NCBI RefSeq assembly: GCF_016613415.1
Contig: NZ_JACWCT010000125.1
Location: forward strand, 1-64,000
Length of the DNA: 64,000 nt
From: Methylobacterium ajmalii
GTDB taxonomy: Bacteria > Pseudomonadota > Alphaproteobacteria > Rhizobiales > Beijerinckiaceae
Direction: 5' to 3'
This document shows positions 33,873-42,577 of this stretch, piece by piece. Both the position numbers and the translations under genes were made by a program. Position 1 is the first letter of the stretch, and each line of letters starts with the position of its first letter. The notes beneath the pieces are model-generated. The model saw nothing but the letters and a program-made list of their open reading frames with translations. It was not told where the DNA came from and did no database searches.

Positions 33873-35401
33873 CCTCCGCCATGGCCGAGGGGGCAGCCCC
33901 CCCGCCCGCCTGCACCCTGGTGATCTTCGGGGCGACCGGCGACCTCACCCACCGGCTCCTGATGCCGGCGCTCTACAATCTTGGCCGCTGGGGCCTGCTG
34001 CCGAAAGAGTTTTCCGTGATCGGCGTCAGCCGCACGGAGATGTCCTCCGAGGAGTTCCGCGCCGAGCTGAGCGAGACCGTACGCGGCTTCATCACCGCCA
34101 AGGGCGGCGAGGCCGGCGGCGGGTCGTTCGACGAGGGCGTGTGGAGCGACCTCGTCGGGCGCGTCCATTACCGCTCGGGCGACCTGTCGGATTCGGCGTT
34201 CTTCGGGGAGCTGAAGGGCGCGATCGCAAAAATCTCCGGCTCGGAGGATGGCGGCAACGTCCTGTTCTACCTCGCGGTCGCCGCCGGCCTGTTCGGCCAG
34301 ACCATCGCCAAGCTCGGCGAGGCCGGGCTGACCGAGGAGGCGGACGGCCGCTGGCGCCGGGTCATCATCGAGAAGCCGTTCGGCCACGACCTGCCCTCGG
34401 CGGAAAAGCTCGACGCCGACATCCTGAAGGTCCTGTCCGAGGACCAGATCTTCCGCATCGACCACTTCCTCGGCAAGGAGACGGTGCAGAACATCATGGC
34501 GTTCCGGTTCGGCAACGGCCTGTTCGAGCCGCTGTGGAACCGCGACCACATCGATCACGTCCAGATCACCGTCGCCGAGACGGTGGGGGTGGAAGGCCGG
34601 GGCAAGTTCTACGAAGCCACCGGTGCGCTGCGCGACATGGTGCCGAACCACCTCTTCCAGCTCTACACCCTGGTGGCGATGGAACCGCCGATCTCGTTCG
34701 AGGCCGAGGCCGTGCGCGACAAGAAGGAGGAGGTGCTGCTCGCCACCCCCTCGGCGCGCCCCGAGGATGCGGTGCGCGGCCGCTACACGGCGGGCACCGT
34801 CGACGGCAAGGCGGTGAAGGACTACCGCGAGGAGCCGGACGTCGCGCGCGACAGCGACACCGAGACCTTCGTGGCGCTCAAGCTCGGCATCGACAACTGG
34901 CGCTGGGCCGGGGTGCCGTTCTACCTGCGCACCGGCAAGGCGATGACCCGGCGCGACACCGAGATCGCGATCCGCTTCAAGCAGGCGCCGCTGTCGCTGT
35001 TCAAGGGCACCAACGTCCGCGAGGACGTGCCGAACTGGCTGGTGCTGCAATTGCAGCCCGACGAGGGCATCTCGCTGCAGTTCGGCGCCAAGATCCCGGG
35101 CCCGGCGGTGCGGCTCGGCAGCGTCGACATGCGGTTCTGCTACAAGGACTACTTCCAGACCGAGCCCAGCACCGGCTACGAGACGCTAATCTACGACGCG
35201 ATGATCGGCGACCCGACGCTGTTCCAGCGCGCCGACATGATCGAGGCCGGGTGGCGCATCGTCCAGCCGATCCTCGACGCCGCGGCGAAAGGACAGCGGG
35301 AAACGATCCCCTACGAGGCCGGCAGCGCCGGACCCAAGGAAGCCGACGATCTGTTGACCAGCGAGGGGCGCGCCTGGCGCTCGCTGGAGCATCCGACATG
35401 A
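33869..35401 (+). CDS. zwf: Glucose-6-phosphate 1-dehydrogenase
   Basis: A 510-residue enzyme catalysing the first step of the oxidative pentose phosphate pathway. It has the nucleotide motif GATGDLTHR (22-30), EKPFG, and the active-site motif RIDHFLGKE (near 196). Length is normal. The start overlaps the end of gnd and the stop overlaps the start of pgl, both by ATGA, so gnd-zwf-pgl is one translationally coupled unit making NADPH and ribulose 5-phosphate. Confidence 0.97.
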   Translation: MTSAMAEGAAPPPACTLVIFGATGDLTHRLLMPALYNLGRWGLLPKEFSVIGVSRTEMSSEEFRAELSETVRGFITAKGGEAGGGSFDEGVWSDLVGRVHYRSGDLSDSAFFGELKGAIAKISGSEDGGNVLFYLAVAAGLFGQTIAKLGEAGLTEEADGRWRRVIIEKPFGHDLPSAEKLDADILKVLSEDQIFRIDHFLGKETVQNIMAFRFGNGLFEPLWNRDHIDHVQITVAETVGVEGRGKFYEATGALRDMVPNHLFQLYTLVAMEPPISFEAEAVRDKKEEVLLATPSARPEDAVRGRYTAGTVDGKAVKDYREEPDVARDSDTETFVALKLGIDNWRWAGVPFYLRTGKAMTRRDTEIAIRFKQAPLSLFKGTNVREDVPNWLVLQLQPDEGISLQFGAKIPGPAVRLGSVDMRFCYKDYFQTEPSTGYETLIYDAMIGDPTLFQRADMIEAGWRIVQPILDAAAKGQRETIPYEAGSAGPKEADDLLTSEGRAWRSLEHPT

Positions 35402-36117
35402 GCACACTCCCCGCGGGCCATCGGGTGCTGCCCGACGCGGACGCCGTCGCCCGCGCGGCGGCCGGGCGGCTGGTCGGGATCGCGGCGGAGAAGCCGGACC
35501 GGATCGGGATCTGCCTGTCGGGCGGCTCGACCCCGAAGCTCCTCTACCGGCTGCTCGCCGGGCCGGAATTCCGCGAGCGCCTGCCCTGGGAGCGCCTGCA
35601 CTGGTTCTTCGGCGACGAGCGAGTCGGCGACGGGCCGGAGGCCGGCAGCAACCGGCGGCTGGCCGAGGAGGCGTTCGGGGACCTCGTCCCGCGCGGCCAC
35701 CTCCACCCGATCCCGACCGATCGCGCGCCCGAGGCCTGTGCGGCCGACTACGAGGCGGAGCTGAAGGCCTGGTACGGCGCCGACCGGCTCGATCCGGCCC
35801 GGCCGCTCTTCGATTGCGTGCTCCTCGGCCTCGGCGAGGACGGGCACACCGCCTCGCTGTTTCCGGGCAAGCCCGAGGCGCGGGAGGCGACGGCCTGGGT
35901 GGTGGCGGTGCCGGAGGCCGGCCTCGCCCCGTTCGTACCGCGGGTGAGCCTCGCAAGGCCGGCGCTCGAGGCGACGCCGCTCGCCCTCTTTCTGGTGACC
36001 GGCGCGGGCAAGCGCGAGCCGCTCGCCCGCCTCGCCGCCGGCGAGGACCTGCCGGCGGGCCAGGTGCGGGCCGCCGGCGAGACGGTCTGGCTCCTCGACG
36101 AGGCGGCGGCGGGTTAG
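35398..36117 (+). CDS. pgl: 6-phosphogluconolactonase
   Basis: A 239-residue hydrolase of the DevB/SOL type that opens 6-phosphoglucono-lactone. LSGGSTPKLLY (near 40) and LGLGEDGHTASLFPG (near 142) are the conserved phosphate and catalytic loops. It is the last gene of the gnd-zwf-pgl unit and ends 15 bases before the 3' end of the opposite chemoreceptor gene, leaving hardly any intergenic space. Confidence 0.95.
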   Translation: MSTLPAGHRVLPDADAVARAAAGRLVGIAAEKPDRIGICLSGGSTPKLLYRLLAGPEFRERLPWERLHWFFGDERVGDGPEAGSNRRLAEEAFGDLVPRGHLHPIPTDRAPEACAADYEAELKAWYGADRLDPARPLFDCVLLGLGEDGHTASLFPGKPEAREATAWVVAVPEAGLAPFVPRVSLARPALEATPLALFLVTGAGKREPLARLAAGEDLPAGQVRAAGETVWLLDEAAAG

Positions 36118-36132
36118 ATCCCCCGGCGCTCC

Positions 36133-38355
36133 TCAGGCGCTCCGCACCGAGACCAGGAACCGCGAGACCTCGGCGTTCAGGTGCTCGGACTGGCGCGACA
36201 GCTCGGAGGCCGAGGACAATACCTGCGCGGCCGCGGCGCCCGCGCCCTCGGCGGCGCTCGCGACCCCGGCGATGGTGCCGGTGACCTCGCCGGTGCGGGT
36301 CGCCGCCTGGGCGACGTTGCGGACGATCTCCTGCGTCGCCGCCGACTGTTCCTCCACCGCCGCCGCGATGGCGGTGGCGAGCGCGTCGATCTCGCGGATG
36401 CGCCCGGTGATCGACCCGATGGCGCCGACCGCCTGCCCGGTCACGCCCTGGACCTGGGCGATCTGGCGGGCGATCTCGTCGGTGGCCCGGCTGGTCTGGT
36501 TGGCCAGTTCCTTGACCTCGGCGGCGACCACCGCGAAGCCGCGACCCGCCTCGCCGGCCCGCGCCGCCTCGATGGTGGCGTTGAGCGCGAGAAGGTTGGT
36601 CTGCCCGGCGATGGTCGAGATCATGCTGACCACGTCGCCGATGCGCGCGGCCGCCTGGGTCAGGGCGTTGACGAGACCCGCGGTCTCGTCGGCCTGCCGC
36701 ACGGCGGCCTGCGCGAGCTCGGCCGAGCCGTGGACCTGGCGGCCGATCTCCTGGACCGAGGCGCCGAGTTCTTCCGCCGCCGCTGCCACCGTGCCGACAT
36801 TCGAGGCCGCCTCCCGGGCGGCCTGCGCCACCGAGGCCGAGCGGTTCGCCGTCTCGCCCGCGCTCGTCGTCATGCCGTGCGCGGTGGCCTGCAGCTCGGT
36901 CGCCGAGGACGAGACGAGGCCGACCACGCTGCCGACCGCGCGCTCGAACGTGTCGGCGAGCGCCGCCATGGCGTGGTGGCGGTCGGCCGCCGCCGCGGCC
37001 TCGGCGGCGCGCCGGATCTCCGCCTGCTCCTCGGCCCGGCGGGAGACCAGGGCGCGGATCGCCTCGACGGCGCGGCCGACGGCGCCGATCTCGTCCTTGC
37101 GGTCCGAACCCGGGATCGACGCGATCTCGTCGCCGCGCGCCATCGCCTGCAGCGCCAGCGCCAGCCGCGAGAGCGGGTTCGCGAGGTTGCTCGCCAGGCC
37201 GTACATCACCCCGACCGCCCCGATCGCGACGAGGAGCCCGGCGAGGAGCTGCCAGGACAGATCGGTCCGGGCCCGGCCGGACAGGGCCGTGCCGAGGGCC
37301 GCCGCATCCGCCATCACGGCCCCGCGCGGCAGCGCGATCAGGATCGACCAGGCGGTGCCGGTGCGGCCGAGGCCGACCGGGGCGACGACCCGGAACTCGT
37401 CGAGCGTGGCGTCGTAGCCGACGAAGCTCTGCGCCGCCCGGATCGTCGTGTCGTAGGGCGTCCAGCCGGCATCACCCTCGGCGAGGGGATGGCCGATGCG
37501 CCTCGCGTCGCGGCTCGAGGCGATCACCAGGCCGGACTGGGACACGATCGTGACCGAGCCCTGGCCCTGGTACATCGACGTGCTCGCCGCCTCGGCCGCC
37601 TTCTGCACGAAGGACAAATCGAAATCGGTGCCCGCGACGCCCGCGAACCGGCCGCCGACGGTGAGCGGCACCGAGATGGTGGCGAGGTAGACCGACTGCC
37701 CCTGGACGACGTAGGGCAGCGGTGCCAGCAGGCTCTCGCGCCCGGTCTCCTTCGGACCGAGATACCAGCCGCCCTTCATCACGCCGTTCGGGTGCAGGTC
37801 GCGGCTGTCGTACTCGACCAGCGGCTGGACGGCGATCCGGCCGTCGGCGGTGCGGGTCCAGTAGGGCAGCGCCCGGCCGGTGGAATCCGCGCCGACGTCG
37901 CGCCGGTTGGCGAAGCTCTCGTCGGCCCCGTCGAGGGCGTTCGGCTCCCAGGCGCTGTAGGTGCCGTTGAAATCCGGGTTGCGCTTCAGCACCCCGAGCA
38001 GGAAGTCGTTGAGGACGGTGCGCATTTGCGCCGGCTTCGATCCTGCCTTGCCGGTCGTCAGCGCCTCCAGGATGCCGGAGGTGTTGCGCGCCGCCGCGAA
38101 GGCGAAGTCGAGCTTGTGCTGGATCGTCGTCGCCTGGTTCGCCGCGATGGCCTGGAGATAGGTGCGGCTCTTCTCGTCGAGCACCGTCTCGAAGGTCTTC
38201 GTCACGAACTGGCTGTTGCTGATCGTCGAGTAGGCGCCGAACCCGACGATCAGCATCGAGGCGACGAGGCCGCAGGTGCTGGAGGCGGCGATGATCTTGA
38301 ACTTGACCGACCGGAAGAACGAGACCTTGTCACTCTGCGCGTGACCGGACACCAT
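36133..38355 (-). CDS. Methyl-accepting chemotaxis protein with Cache sensor
   Basis: A 740-residue chemoreceptor. TM1 lies at about residues 18-40, a periplasmic double Cache-like sensor at about 55-375 (the part with GGRFAGVAGTDFDLSFVQ is typical), TM2 at about 385-405, then a HAMP linker and a signalling domain. The conserved tip is NATIEAARAGEAGRGFAVVA. Ligands of such receptors are small organic molecules; this one is unknown. It ends in ...FLVSVRSA without the pentapeptide tether. The ATG at 38355 was chosen over an upstream in-frame ATG. No che genes are nearby. Confidence 0.93.
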   Translation of the reverse strand: MVSGHAQSDKVSFFRSVKFKIIAASSTCGLVASMLIVGFGAYSTISNSQFVTKTFETVLDEKSRTYLQAIAANQATTIQHKLDFAFAAARNTSGILEALTTGKAGSKPAQMRTVLNDFLLGVLKRNPDFNGTYSAWEPNALDGADESFANRRDVGADSTGRALPYWTRTADGRIAVQPLVEYDSRDLHPNGVMKGGWYLGPKETGRESLLAPLPYVVQGQSVYLATISVPLTVGGRFAGVAGTDFDLSFVQKAAEAASTSMYQGQGSVTIVSQSGLVIASSRDARRIGHPLAEGDAGWTPYDTTIRAAQSFVGYDATLDEFRVVAPVGLGRTGTAWSILIALPRGAVMADAAALGTALSGRARTDLSWQLLAGLLVAIGAVGVMYGLASNLANPLSRLALALQAMARGDEIASIPGSDRKDEIGAVGRAVEAIRALVSRRAEEQAEIRRAAEAAAAADRHHAMAALADTFERAVGSVVGLVSSSATELQATAHGMTTSAGETANRSASVAQAAREAASNVGTVAAAAEELGASVQEIGRQVHGSAELAQAAVRQADETAGLVNALTQAAARIGDVVSMISTIAGQTNLLALNATIEAARAGEAGRGFAVVAAEVKELANQTSRATDEIARQIAQVQGVTGQAVGAIGSITGRIREIDALATAIAAAVEEQSAATQEIVRNVAQAATRTGEVTGTIAGVASAAEGAGAAAAQVLSSASELSRQSEHLNAEVSRFLVSVRSA

Positions 38356-38520
38356 GACGATCGCCCCCGTTGCGTGGATGCCTTGGCTTCGATCGACAGT
38401 CTGCACAAGCAACGTCCGACGATCTTGCGAGCCTCGATTGTCCGCAGTCGCACTAACAAATGGTAAATTTCAAAATTTTCCATAGTCTAAGTTAGATCAG
38501 CCGTTAGGTCGACGCTGCGA

Positions 38521-38534
38521 TTGATCCAGATCAT
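38521..38534. promoter_or_regulatory. FNR/FixK-like box
   Basis: TTGAT-CCAG-ATCAT matches TTGAT-N4-ATCAA in nine of ten positions. It lies about 165 bases upstream of the chemoreceptor start, rather far for direct control, and could act on either side. Confidence 0.35.
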
Positions 38535-38730
38535 GGTGGGGTTGCGCAGCGCCGTGGCGGGGATATCGGCAGCCGTGGCCGTCACGCGTGATGCGTCGGC
38601 CGGTACGTCCCGAAACGCGAACGGCCCCGAACGCGGAGGCGTCCCGGGCCGTCGAGGTGGACGTCGCACGGACCGGAGATCCGCTCGCACGGAATCCCGC
38701 GCGACTTGAGCGTGAGAGTCTTGCCCCGCC

Positions 38731-38791
38731 CTCGACCTCGTCCTGAGGTGGTGGCGATCTGCGATCGCCGACACCTCAGGACGAGGTCGAG
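38731..38791. repeat. Dispersed palindromic element, copy 2
   Basis: CTCGACCTCGTCCTGAGGTG (38731-38750) and its exact reverse complement (38772-38791) enclose a second perfect stem GGCGATC/GATCGCC with a TGC loop. The end sequence CCTCGTCCTGAGGTG links it to the copies at 21123 and 58523. Confidence 0.85.
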
Positions 38792-38840
38792 ACGCCGACG
38801 CAAGAATCGTCAAAAATCCGTTTGCAGGGCAGGCAGCCTT

Positions 38841-39926
38841 TCAGACGAAGTGCTTCGAGAGCTTCAGCCCCTGCGCCTGGTAGTTCGAGCCGGCGGCGCT
38901 GCCGTAGAGGGCGGCCGGGCGCTGGGCCATCCGCTCGTAGACGAGCCGGCCGACGATCTGACCGTCCTCCAGCATGAACGGCACGTCGCGCGAGCGCACC
39001 TCCAGCACCGCGCGGGCGCCGGTGCCGCCGGCCTCCGCATGGCCGAAGCCGGGATCGAAGAAGCCGGCGTAGTGGACCCGGAACTCGCCGACGAGAGGAT
39101 CGAACGGCACCATCTCGGCGGCGAAGTCCGGCGGCACCTGCACCGCCTCCTTCGAGGCCAGGATGTAGAACTGGCCCGGGTCGAGGATGAGCGTGCCCGA
39201 GCCGTCGGCCCGCAGGGGCTCCCAGAACTCGGCGGCCGGGTAGGATCGCGGCCGGTCGACGTCGACGAGGCCGGTATGGCGCTTGGCGCGGTAGCCGATC
39301 AGCCCGTCGAAGCCCGAGAGATCGACCGAGACGGCGACGCCGCCCTGGAACGACGGGTCGGCGCAATCGACCAGCGGGGTCGTGGCATGCAGGCGGGCGA
39401 GCGCGGCGTCGTCGAGCCGCACCGCGCCGCGGCGGAAGCGCAGCTGCGACAGGCGCGAGCCGGTGCGCACCAGCACCGGGAAGGTGCGGGGCGAGATCTC
39501 GGCGAAGAGCGGCCCGGCATAGCCGGCCTCGACCATGTCGAATTCACGCGCCTGGTCGGTGATGACGCGGGTGAACACGTCGATGCGCCCGGTCGAACTC
39601 TTCGGGTTGGCGCTGGCGGCCAGATCCGGCGGCAGGGCCACGCCCTCCTGCAGCTCGGCGATGTAGACGCAGCCGGTCTCCAGCACCGCGCCCTGGCGCA
39701 GGTCGATCTCGTGCAGCTTGAGCTTGTCGAGGCAGGCGGCGACGTCACGGGTGCGCCCCGGCAGGAAGCTCGCCCGGACCCGCCAGGCCCGGCCGCCGAG
39801 GCGCAGGTCGAGGCTCGCCGGCTGGATCTGGTCGTCCGCGAAGGGGCTGGCTGGCCGGATCACCCCGGCGCTCGCGAGTGCCGCGATGCCCTCCGCCGAT
39901 TGAATCCCGTCCTCGAGCTTCACCAT
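38841..39926 (-). CDS. dcd: 2'-deoxycytidine 5'-triphosphate deaminase (two-domain)
   Basis: A 361-residue protein of the dUTPase/dCTP deaminase fold, present twice (about residues 15-185 and 195-350), which is the long form found in alphaproteobacteria. QPASLDLRLGG and SSTGRIDVFTRVI match the first copy; HYAGFFDPGFGH the second. It supplies dUTP for thymidylate synthesis. The ATG at 39926 (MVKLEDGIQSAEGIAALA) was chosen; a longer frame from 39974 is less likely. It is separated from the membrane protein gene downstream of its 5' end by 63 bases. Confidence 0.92.
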   Translation of the reverse strand: MVKLEDGIQSAEGIAALASAGVIRPASPFADDQIQPASLDLRLGGRAWRVRASFLPGRTRDVAACLDKLKLHEIDLRQGAVLETGCVYIAELQEGVALPPDLAASANPKSSTGRIDVFTRVITDQAREFDMVEAGYAGPLFAEISPRTFPVLVRTGSRLSQLRFRRGAVRLDDAALARLHATTPLVDCADPSFQGGVAVSVDLSGFDGLIGYRAKRHTGLVDVDRPRSYPAAEFWEPLRADGSGTLILDPGQFYILASKEAVQVPPDFAAEMVPFDPLVGEFRVHYAGFFDPGFGHAEAGGTGARAVLEVRSRDVPFMLEDGQIVGRLVYERMAQRPAALYGSAAGSNYQAQGLKLSKHFV

Positions 39927-39989
39927 GACACGTCCATCCTCAACGGGCCTTTGTCGCAGGAGCGGGGTTTCCACGACGTGAAGAGCCGC

Positions 39990-40484
39990 TCACGCCTCGT
40001 CGCGCACGCCCCGGTCGAGGGCAAGCGCGAGGCTCGCCCGGGCGATCGCCCCCATCGCGGTGAGGCCGGCGAGCGCCGCGACGATCGGGGCCGCCCGCTC
40101 GGGCAGCAGGATCAGGCCGGCGAGCGCGAGCGCCGCGACGGTATCGGCGACCCGCCCCCCGGCCAGGATCAGGGTGTGGAGGTCGAGGCCGGGCGCCGCA
40201 AGCCCGCGCCTGGCCGCGAGCCAGCCGGAGAGCCGCACCGCCGCGATCTCCAGGAGGAGCGCGGCGAGCAAAGCGGCCGCCGGCCAGCCGGGCATCCGCC
40301 AGGCGAGCGCGAGCGCCAGGGCGACGCGCAGCCACGGCCCCTCCCCGCGTCCCGGGTCCGAGGGCCGATGCGCGAGCCCGCGCCAGGCGGCGAGGAGGAC
40401 GAGGCAGACGGGATCGGCGCGCAGGGCCAGCGCCAGCGCGGCACCGAGGCCCGCGACGGCTGTGGACGAGGAAGGAAGCCGCAT
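39990..40484 (-). CDS. Hypothetical membrane protein
   Basis: A 164-residue Ala/Leu-rich protein with about four predicted helices and a short basic link (WRGLAHRPSDPGRGEG). No family is recognised, and no CDP-alcohol transferase or rhomboid motif is present. The ATG at 40484 is preceded by GGAAG-like sequence; a longer frame from 40562 is possible but reads through Arg/Pro-rich sequence. It is in the same direction as dcd and divergent from apaG. Confidence 0.6.
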   Translation of the reverse strand: MRLPSSSTAVAGLGAALALALRADPVCLVLLAAWRGLAHRPSDPGRGEGPWLRVALALALAWRMPGWPAAALLAALLLEIAAVRLSGWLAARRGLAAPGLDLHTLILAGGRVADTVAALALAGLILLPERAAPIVAALAGLTAMGAIARASLALALDRGVRDEA

Positions 40485-40615
40485 GACGGAGTGGGGCGCC
40501 TCGTGCAGGATTACCGACCGCATTCGCCGGCAATTGACGATCCGGGAGGCCGGACGTACCACGACGCCCGCCGGCCGTCGCGCTTGATGCGCGGGCCGCC
40601 AGCGGAGGTTTCCCG

Positions 40616-41008
40616 ATGTACAAGGCCGAGACCCGCGGCATCAGCGTGTCGGTGCAGCCGCGCTTCGTGGAAGAAGAATCCTCGCCCGACAGCGGCCGCT
40701 ACTTCTTTGCCTATACGGTGGAGATCACCAACAACGGCAGCGAGCAGGTGCAGCTGCGCTCCCGGCACTGGCGCATCGTCGACGGGCGCGGCGAGATGCA
40801 GGAAGTGCGCGGCGCCGGCGTCGTCGGCAAGCAGCCGGTGCTCGGGCCCGGCGAATCGTTCAGCTACACCAGCGGCTGCCCCCTCACCACGCCGGACGGC
40901 ACGATGGAGGGCACCTACACGATGTCCACCGCCGACGGCGACAGCTTCGAGGCCGCGATCCCCGCCTTCTCGCTCGACTCGCCGCATGTGCGCCGGGTGA
41001 TGCACTAA
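40616..41008 (+). CDS. apaG: ApaG
   Basis: A 130-residue single beta-sandwich protein with the ApaG/F-box-associated fold. YTVEITNNGSEQVQLRSRHW and the loop GPGESFSYTSGCPL are the conserved parts. ApaG proteins are linked to Co2+/Mg2+ resistance and bind nucleotides, but the activity is unclear. It is a stand-alone gene, 110 bases before argE. In rhizobia apaG often lies near hslO-argF-argD; here those genes lie 3-6 kb away. Confidence 0.95.
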   Translation: MYKAETRGISVSVQPRFVEEESSPDSGRYFFAYTVEITNNGSEQVQLRSRHWRIVDGRGEMQEVRGAGVVGKQPVLGPGESFSYTSGCPLTTPDGTMEGTYTMSTADGDSFEAAIPAFSLDSPHVRRVMH

Positions 41009-41118
41009 CACCGACCCGTGCTCGGGCGTCTGGGGGCGCCTGCATCGGGGCGGGTGTCGAGGAGACGGAGCTTGGGCTAAGACCGGGGCTTACCTCCGGC
41101 ACGAGACAGCCCGCTCCG

Positions 41119-42303
41119 ATGACCAAGACCGGCCCCCGCCTGACCCCGCTCGAACTCCTCGCCCGGCTGGTCTCCTTCGACACCGAGAGCCAGAAGTCGA
41201 ACCTGCCGCTGATCCGCTGGGTGGCCGAGTATCTCGACGCCTGGGGCGTTCCCTACGTGATCGCGCCGAACGAGGCCGGCGACAAGGCGGCGCTCTACGC
41301 CACGATCGGGCCGATGCAGGACGGCGGCGTGGTGCTGTCGGGCCATACCGACGTGGTGCCGGTGGCGGGGCAATCCTGGACCAGCGATCCCTTCACCCTG
41401 CGCGTCGCCGACGGCAAGATCTACGGACGCGGCGCCGTCGACATGAAGGGCTTCGACGCGCTCTGCCTCGCCCTGGTGCCGGAGATGCTGGCGGCCGACC
41501 TCAAGACGCCGATCCACATCCTGCTCTCCTACGACGAGGAGCTGACCTGCCTCGGCGTGGTCGACGTGATCGCCCGCCTCGGCAAGGACCTGCCGCGGCC
41601 CGGCGCCGTGATCGTCGGTGAGCCGACCGACCTCGAGGTCGCCGACGCCCACAAGAGCATCTACACCTACCGCACCACCGTCCACGGCCACGAGGCGCAT
41701 TCCTCGAAGCCGGCGCTCGGCGCCAACGCCGTGATGGCGGCGGCCGAGCTGGTGGCGGGCCTCAACCGCATCGCCGACCAGATGGCGGCGAAGGGCGATG
41801 CCAGCGGCCGGTACGATCCGGCCTACACCACGGTCCATGTCGGGGTGATCGGCGGCGGCACCGCCCGCAACATCCTGCCGAAGGCGTGCGAATTCCAGTG
41901 GGAGTTCCGCGGCCTGCCCGACCTCCCGCGCGACGAGATCCCGGGCCTGTTCGCCGGGGAGGTCGAGCGGGTGACCCGCGAGCGGCTGAACCGCTTCGGC
42001 AATTACGGGCACATCGAGACCGAGGAGGACGCCGCGGTGCCGGGGCTCGCGCCCGAGCCGGGCTCCCCGGCCGAGCGCCTGGCGCTCCGGCTCGCCGGCC
42101 GCAACCACACCATCACGGTGCCCTACGCCACCGAGGCCGGCCGCTTCCAGCTCGCCGGCCTGCCGACCGTGGTCTGCGGCCCGGGCTCGATCGACCAGGC
42201 ACACCAGCCGGACGAGTACATCACGCTGGCGGCCTTCGAGGCCGGCGAGGCGTTCCTGCGCCAGCTGGTGCGGGATTGCGCGGCGGGGTGGAGCCCAGTG
42301 TGA
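41119..42303 (+). CDS. argE: Acetylornithine deacetylase
   Basis: A 394-residue M20 metallopeptidase-family enzyme that releases ornithine from N-acetylornithine in arginine synthesis. Two-metal ligands are seen in SGHTDVVPV (His near 76), RGAVDMKG (Asp near 112), YDEEL (Glu near 141) and AHQPDEY (His near 362). The dimerisation domain contains HGHEAHSSKPALG. argF and argD lie about 3-5 kb downstream on the opposite strand, so the arginine genes cluster loosely. Confidence 0.9.
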   Translation: MTKTGPRLTPLELLARLVSFDTESQKSNLPLIRWVAEYLDAWGVPYVIAPNEAGDKAALYATIGPMQDGGVVLSGHTDVVPVAGQSWTSDPFTLRVADGKIYGRGAVDMKGFDALCLALVPEMLAADLKTPIHILLSYDEELTCLGVVDVIARLGKDLPRPGAVIVGEPTDLEVADAHKSIYTYRTTVHGHEAHSSKPALGANAVMAAAELVAGLNRIADQMAAKGDASGRYDPAYTTVHVGVIGGGTARNILPKACEFQWEFRGLPDLPRDEIPGLFAGEVERVTRERLNRFGNYGHIETEEDAAVPGLAPEPGSPAERLALRLAGRNHTITVPYATEAGRFQLAGLPTVVCGPGSIDQAHQPDEYITLAAFEAGEAFLRQLVRDCAAGWSPV

Positions 42304-42426
42304 GTCGACGCCGTCCGCTTCCTCAAGAATGCATGGCGCAAGAAATGATCGCGGGCTCTCCTCACCCGCGCAGATGATCGCATTCAAACAACGCGATCCG
42401 ACCATCCTCTCCTTGCAAGTAGCGCT

Positions 42427-42535
42427 CCTCCCCTTGTGGGGAGGGGTATGGGAGATCGAAGATCCCGCGTGGGCGGCGTGAAGCGCGAGACCTCTCCGGC
42501 AACCACCCCCAGCCCCACCCCACAAGCGGGAGGGG
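42427..42535. repeat. Dispersed C/G-rich element with inverted ends
   Basis: The left end CTCCCCTTGTGGGGAGGGG and the right end, read in reverse complement CTCCCGCTTGTGGGGTGGGG, are inverted copies about 110 bases apart. The left end is itself a perfect CCTCCCC/GGGGAGG hairpin. It lies between argE and the lysE-like gene and belongs to a type of short repeat common in related genomes. Confidence 0.65.
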
Positions 42536-42577
42536 AACGCGCCGTGCTTTCATCGCCGGTGAGTTTGCAGTTCCGTT

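Larger units (their letters stand above)
38356..38840. other. 485-base intergenic region
   Basis: The gap between the chemoreceptor and the dCTP deaminase genes. 38450-38500 is A+T-rich and likely to hold the chemoreceptor promoter. An FNR/FixK-like box is at 38521 and a palindromic element at 38731. Open frames across 38487-38813 lack RBS and are not believed. Confidence 0.55.

Noticed and set aside
38487..38813. Minus-strand frame of 108 codons in the gap before the chemoreceptor
   Set aside because: It runs through the 38731-38791 palindrome, has no RBS and is rich in Arg/Pro/Ala as expected for a chance frame in G+C-rich DNA.
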